Source of the DNA: Pinus tabuliformis | Lineage: Eukaryota; Streptophyta; Pinopsida; Pinales; Pinaceae | NCBI GenBank assembly: GCA_031772625.1 | Contig: CM062819.1 | Location: 1,236,263,897 to 1,236,327,896, forward strand | Length of the DNA: 64,000 nt | Direction of reading: 5' to 3' | Shown here: positions 58,714-64,000 of the stretch, piece by piece | Numbering within the stretch: the first letter of the stretch is position 1 | How the letters are laid out: each line of letters opens with the position of its first letter | The notes under the pieces: generated by a model | What the model was told of the DNA's origin: nothing | The model's database searches: none | The model's input: only the letters and a program-made list of their open reading frames with translations | Program-made: the position numbers and the translations under genes

Positions 58714-59660
58714 CTGTTGACGTTGTTGGACCTGCCAACATGTCAGGGGATCTCCCTGGTAAGAAGTTCCAATTAGACCTCACACCGTTTGGTGTAGGAG
58801 TCCCAACAATGGGTTGTACGGTAATGCCTTGACCGCGGTTTCACACATAGGCAAGTAAGATGTCCCGGTTGCTAGCAAGGGTGTGACAGTTGCAGTGAGC
58901 CAAGGAAGGTGCATAAGAGGTTCTAACACACGGTGGGTGAGGTGAGTGCGCCCCTTGGAAACCTGTGATAGCACAGAGTTAAGAAGGGAACACACGAGCA
59001 ACGATGCATCACAACATGGAAGGCAAGTTAGTTAGCAATCCAAAGTGATGGTTAAACCAACAACACATTTCGGAAAGATACATACATACATATACAGAAA
59101 GCTACACATGCACGCGTAAGCAAACAGATACATATATCATTTAGAGTACTCAAAATAGTTAGAATACAATACAACATATGCATGAAACGTGCTGGATCTA
59201 TTATATTAAGAAGTGTAAGCTCCAGTCATACAATACATCCATGTCCAACCACTAGTTCCGACAACGGAACGTTATAGCCACAACTGCCTGCTCCTCCAAA
59301 GAGATATACTAGCTCTGCGTAGTGGAGAAGCCAAGGCGCGTTACATTACTGTCCAAGCTCTCTTTGAGATAGTCTTATCGAAAGCTTGGCTGACCAAAAG
59401 CCTATACAATAATTTATGAGGGACTATTTATGGCAAAGGGTGGGGTGGCCCTTGACATTCCCCTTTGTGACAGTTCAACTACCGTCATGACTCTTCATCT
59501 ATTCTATGACTGTTACATCCAACTATCGACACTTGAACTTACACTTGACAAGACATTACATTACAGTGCACATGTACCCATGTGAGCCAAAATGGCTTGA
59601 GAAAGCCATGCAAGACATCATTATGACTCGGACAACTGTTGGAAGACCAACTCTTCAACA
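58714..59660 (-). mobile_element. 3' LTR of a third LTR element (947 bp)
   Basis: + strand TGTTGACGTTG...CTCTTCAACA, with 6-bp inverted ends TGTTGA/TCAACA. The flanking TCCCCATGG is a purine-rich tract on the minus strand. A TATA-like CATAAATAGTCCC (minus strand) is near 59420. It splits the Copia pol at its protease region. The 5-base left flank is AGAAC; its partner lies beyond the window. Confidence 0.7.
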
Positions 59661-62600
59661 TCCCCATGGTGATCGACAATAATGAACTGATGCCAAGCTT
59701 GGTAGTTCGTGATGGTGTTCGTGTACTCTAAGGTGACATCTTTTTGGAACTTGACTCTTGCCTCCATAACATCCGGATACACTGCTCAGGCTCCTCTGTC
59801 CAACTCGTCTGATAGCATGTGCATCTTTGTTTTGAGTGTGGCCAGACCAACAACATACTTGTGCATGGTGTCTGCACTGATGGCCAAGTTTGGGCTAGTG
59901 GCTATGCACATCAACTCGTCAAAGTACGAGTCAAGCTCTAGTCGGACCTGTGCCTTTGTCTTTTGTCTGGGTGAGTGTCCCAATAGATGGGATCACATGT
60001 GTGCCAACAATAACATCTATACTCTTGAATCCACGTGCATGGGAAGCATGTAGACTAGTGATGAGCTGCGAGAGCTCTTCATAGTTTTGGATTTGACTCC
60101 AGATGCGTGCCTTCAGCTCGACCACTCTGGGATTCATCATCTTAGGCAAGTGAAGCGGGGCTCCCTTGTATCTCATCGTCCATGTTTGGATGTAATCAAC
60201 AACAACATGCACGTTCGACAGGATACGTGCTCTTCTAGCACATCGCGGCTGCCATCCATTGAGATGGACAATTGCCTTATGCACGGTACCAAACTTGGAA
60301 TACAACGCTCGCATGACTCTGTCAAGAGACAATACTTCATCCAATATTGCCTTTTTCGATTTTGCTCGGGCGGATGTTGTAACCAATTCTCCAACCTGCT
60401 TGGCTGTCTGTAGCTCCTTAGCCATTCGCTCGTTCTCAGCTATTAGGAAGCGAACACTCGAGCTAGTGGCTTCGGCATATGATCTAGTAGCATCGGCCAA
60501 TGCTGCTGGATGTTTGTGCGCGTCAGACACGATCATTTGTTCCTCGAACTACGCGGGAGATGTATGATCATCCAGAGTCGACACTTTGCGAGATTGCACA
60601 AGTCTATGTTGAGACTTGTCGAATGAGATGTTGTGCACCTCCTCCTCCGGATTGTCTCCAACGATTTTTGTGTCTCCTTGGTCACTTGGGACTTGCTCCT
60701 CTTCAGGACACAGTGAAGTTGGTGGATTGACCTCTTGGTGATGAGGCATGAGGTCGATGTTTTTCCCTAACTCCTGTTGCTCCATATCCGTATCCATTTG
60801 TTCAAGTGCTTGCTCTATCTCTTGAGCGAAGTCCTGCTCCTGCGATGGTTCACCCTGTCTGCTTGATGCCAGCTGTTCTGTACAAGTTGCGCCTCCTGTT
60901 GTACCTGTTCCTGCTGCGCTTCCTTCTCCTGTCTACGCAGCTCCTGTTCCTTCTGGAGTTGCTCCTTCAACTCATGCAACTCCTCAGTTTCCTCCATTCT
61001 CTGTTTCTCTATCTACCTTTGTGTGTTTCTCTTGTTGTGCTGTTGCCTCTTTGCCTCTATTACCAAAGCCGCTTTCTGCACAAGTGGGTCTGCTCGGAAC
61101 TTGCAGCTTTGCTCTTCCTCCATGCTATCGACGATCTTCCTCTTTCCATTGTCGCGCACTGGTATGTTTACCTTTGCTGCTGCTATTGCTTCTGGTGCTC
61201 TTCGGGATGCTGCTTCACGCTGCTTCGCTATCCATTCCACAACGAGGCCGATCGATTCATTGAGTCTGGAGGAGTTGTAACAATATCTCCATTGGTCTTC
61301 CTCCGCCCAATGACATGCCTCGTGGATCAAATTGAATTGTACTCTCGTGCAATGATCTTTCACAAGACAATGCGGGTCATACGGATTGTAACTTCAGAGG
61401 TTGAATGGATACTTCTTTATCTGCTTTGCTTCGACATTTGCATGCTTGAAACTCCGTAGCTCATATAACTCGATCCGCAACAGAATAGTGGGCCAAGGTG
61501 CCTTCTTCTTTCGGTGCAGCTTAGCTGTCAATCTTATCGAGATGTGATATTATACTTCCTGCATGACGAGCTTGTCTAAGGTAAACTTCGGTAGAACATG
61601 CGAAGGCTTCTCCACGCTGTACATTCGTATGAAGGTGCCGGACGGTGAGGCATACCAATAAACTATGTCGATCAATGCTTCCATTGCTGCCTTTGACATG
61701 CAGGGTGTTCGAATATCATCTTGTAAACCGGGGTGACAAAATGATCAGACAGTTGTGTGGTAACTCCTTTGAAGCTGCATTCAGACAACATCTTACAATA
61801 AGTGTTCACATCAGTCTCCACCGATGTCCATGCCCACTTCAAGCTCGGGAACTCCTGACGGGCACAAACTGTATCCAAGATGTAGGCGTACATGTAGATT
61901 TTGCTTGCATACCTTTGGGCGACTGTTGAGCCCTTGTTACTTGTTCCTTCAGCTGATGTTCCAACATGTTGGACCAGTTGCATGCTTTGCCTTCTCTGGC
62001 CAGTTGGTCCAACGCGATCACCTAACTCTGTGGGAAGGTTTCCGTGCTTTCTTGGCCACACAATCGACATGAAAAGATGACCAAGTATTGATATGCCTTT
62101 TGCAGTATCTTCGTCTTGTAGACCTGGTTGGGTGTCATCTTGAACTTAGCCGACTCCTTCACCCAGTTCTTCAAAATGTCTCTGGAGTTGGTATTGCTAT
62201 TGGGTACGCTGAAGGGAGTCTCCATGATGATCACGGGCTTCGACATCTGATACGTCTCATCATAATCCCGTGCCCTAAAGGTAGCAATCTCCGTCCCGCT
62301 GACATTGCTTAATGTCATCGTCTCAGGAGCAGTGTGCGAGACGATCCAATGTATCATGTCCGCGCATGGGAGCACGGGATACTTGCATGTAATTCTGTAC
62401 AAGTTGGACTTTTGGATGTTCACATAGACTTGGTGGTCTTCAAGGTCTTCCCCAAATGTCCTTGCAAATGCATTATTGACCTTTTGCCATTTGATCTTGA
62501 TGTCTTTGTCTACAATCAGCTTGGTGTCTTCATAGATCAACAGACTTGTAGACACTCGCTCAATTGTTGCTCTAGTTGCACTTTTGTCAGTGTCCTTTGA

Positions 62601-62738
62601 TCCTGCTCTCTTTGAGGCCATTGATCCTGAACTGCTAAGAGGTGGACGAACACCTGCTATATTTGGAGATAAAGCGACATGCATGGCAAGAAATCTGTTA
62701 GTGAAAACCAAACAAACTTGAGGAATGACATGCAACAT
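59661..62738 (-). pseudogene. Unrecognised long coding region of the third LTR element
   Basis: Minus-strand frames together suggest one ancestral protein of roughly 900-1000 residues, now broken. The first frame runs from 62738 (a later Met, MASKRAGSKD, near 62620) to 62022 and continues in frame after a single TAG to about 61839. The reading then shifts to 61672-62070, then 61013-61363, a Glu/Gln-rich coiled coil (ELHELKEQLQKEQELRRQEK, 60815-60997), 60549-60797, and a 201-codon helical frame (59931-60536) plus 59786-59983. No CCHC knuckle, DSG protease, integrase or YxDD was found. It resembles the Gag-like uncharacterised proteins of plant LTR elements, but I cannot assign a family. Confidence 0.5.
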
Positions 62739-64000
62739 ACTTGGGGATTGACTGGAAATGATTGCACAATTTTTCTGGGAGGCTGGGAGACTGGCTGCCA
62801 GAACTGCGCAAAAGACAATCTGGGATGTTTGGGGAGGCTCGTTGGCTACTGGACTTGCGGAATGCGCAATCCAGGCTGGCTAGCTGCTGGACTTGCGGAA
62901 TGCGCAATCCAGGCTGGTTGGCTGCTAGAATTGCACAATGCACAATTTCCGCTAGTAGTGGTTGCAGGCCCAGTGACTGCATTGCGCAATTTTCTGGGCC
63001 AGCAGTCACTGGGCAAAAATGTGCATTTCCTGAGGGAAGACAGAGCCTTCCTTCTTAGGGTTACGCAATGCTGTCTTGTTGAGGCAGAGTCCGGGCCATG
63101 GCTGCACAGACCCGCTGATGGGCAACTCAAAGCAAATGTGAATGTGAATGCATTGTGATACTGAGTGTAGTAAGAGTGAATGATCGTGCATGCAAACAGT
63201 GAATGAAAGATTCAGAAAACGAAACAACATACATGTGGGTGAAGCGAGTTGCTGAATCAGCAACCGTTCATGCAAAACAGTTTCATGCATGCGACAACAG
63301 TGAGATGCTAACGAAAACTGAAACGGTGCTAGTACAAGCTAGTATGCATGTAAACGATAGTAAGCGTTCATAGAAATCAAGCAAACAACACTCACACAAG
63401 CAAAAACACAAAAAGCGACAGAAATGCTGCAAAATAGAAGCTAAGCTGACTTACTCATGAATAACTGAGTTGGATGTGTCGAAGGCTCCTGGATGTGCTG
63501 TGGGATGTCAGAGCTCCAAGATCGATGTGAATAAGTGAGCTTTGAAGCGTCGAATAAATAAGTTGAGGCTCATGACCTGCATGCCACAAATCTAGGAAAA
63601 AGCGACACTTGGAGGAAAGATTCTAAAACGATTTTTGCATGTAACCTCCAGGTGCTAAAAATAGCTCCCTAAAATCTAGGGATGCTTTTTGCATGTTGCT
63701 ATTCCGGAAAAAAGCAGCCCATGCATGCAAGTCAAGTTCATGCATGCAAGTCAAATTTTCTTGGTCCCGGGTGGAACTGGTCAACCCAACTGCACATGCA
63801 ACAGTCTGCTTAGCTGAGGAGAAAAAATGCACATTTCTAGGAAGGAGTTGGGCTGGCTGCCCAGAGGTATTGCACAATTTCTGGGCAGAGCAGCTCACTG
63901 TTGCCCATAATTGCGCAATTTCTGGGCTGAGAAGCCCTGCTGGGAGGAATTGCGCAATTTTTTCAGTGAACAATGACAGGCAGATTTGTGCAATTCTGTA
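62739..64000 (-). mobile_element. Untranslated leader of the third LTR element, motif-rich
   Basis: Upstream of the coding region on the minus strand. It contains many ATTGCGCAAT or ATTGCACAAT motifs, usually followed by TTCTGGGC (near 62763, 62980, 63868, 63908 and 63948), and a two-copy tandem GGACTTGCGGAATGCGCAAT (about 62849-62925). Open frames across it on both strands follow the repeats and are not credible genes. The 5' LTR must lie beyond 64000. Confidence 0.5.
62849..62925. repeat. Two-copy 38-bp tandem in the leader
   Basis: GGACTTGCGGAATGCGCAAT plus CCAGGCTGG and GCTGCT is repeated head to tail with one or two changes. Confidence 0.85.

Noticed and set aside
60806..61459. 217-codon + frame, Leu/Cys-rich
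   Set aside because: Antisense of a Glu/Gln-rich coiled-coil coding segment on the minus strand, which gives a Leu-rich shadow.
51892..64000. Exon 3 of ATPQ
   Set aside because: I looked for the expected IxxPKYVD...PEYKPKF-type block on the + strand and did not find it; it is presumably beyond the window.

Overview
This is plant nuclear DNA, most likely from a large, transposon-rich genome. A conifer or other gymnosperm would fit the very long introns and the nested, decayed LTR elements, but nothing here proves the species. The only host gene I can identify is the one for subunit d of the mitochondrial ATP synthase (ATPQ family), on the + strand. Only its first two coding exons are in the window. 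Exon 1 (52 codons, starting MSGKKIVEK and ending TKFSQ before a GTAATTG donor) occurs five times, at 6671, 17627, 28558, 31378 and 34239. Exon 2 (EPQPIDWEYYRKGIG onward) occurs once, at 51810-51891. Later exons are presumably beyond the right edge.

Positions 1-35993 form the exon-1 array. Units 1 and 2 are head-to-tail copies of about 10.9 kb (1-10963 and 10964-21873). Unit 3 (21874-29113) is cut short. Two shorter exon-bearing blocks (31151-31726 and 34001-35993) share a different upstream sequence and so come from a second duplication. Each long unit carries the same fossil minus-strand transposon nest upstream of exon 1: a Ty3-type 5' LTR with leader and gag, inserted in a Copia gag, whose LTR sits in the leader of an element with a 2.0-kb LTR. 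A 288-bp LINE tail with target-site duplications follows. Copies 3 and 4 of exon 1 encode the most conserved peptide. Copies 1 and 2 carry substitutions, and copy 5, nearest to exon 2, is frameshifted.

From 35994 to 51809 lies the rest of intron 1. It is dominated by one decayed minus-strand Copia element (38198-51140). Its left LTR was invaded by an LTR element without visible gag/pol (38233-43031, TSD TATTT), which itself holds a poly(A)-tailed retro-insertion and a solo LTR. The same left LTR also took a LINE with a DUF4283/zinc-knuckle ORF (43670-44820) and a DNA-transposon-like element with short inverted ends (45115-46485). The right LTR keeps the uninterrupted sites, so most of these insertions can be read directly.

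After exon 2, intron 2 continues through a LINE ORF2 remnant (52546-54230) and a second decayed Copia element (54231-58713). That element is interrupted at 58714 by the 3' LTR of a third LTR element. Next to this LTR lies a minus-strand coding region of about 3 kb (about 59786-62738) with no reverse transcriptase or integrase motif that I recognise, then a leader rich in TTGCGCAA-type motifs that runs off the window. I found no tRNA, rRNA or CRISPR, and no complete intact gene.
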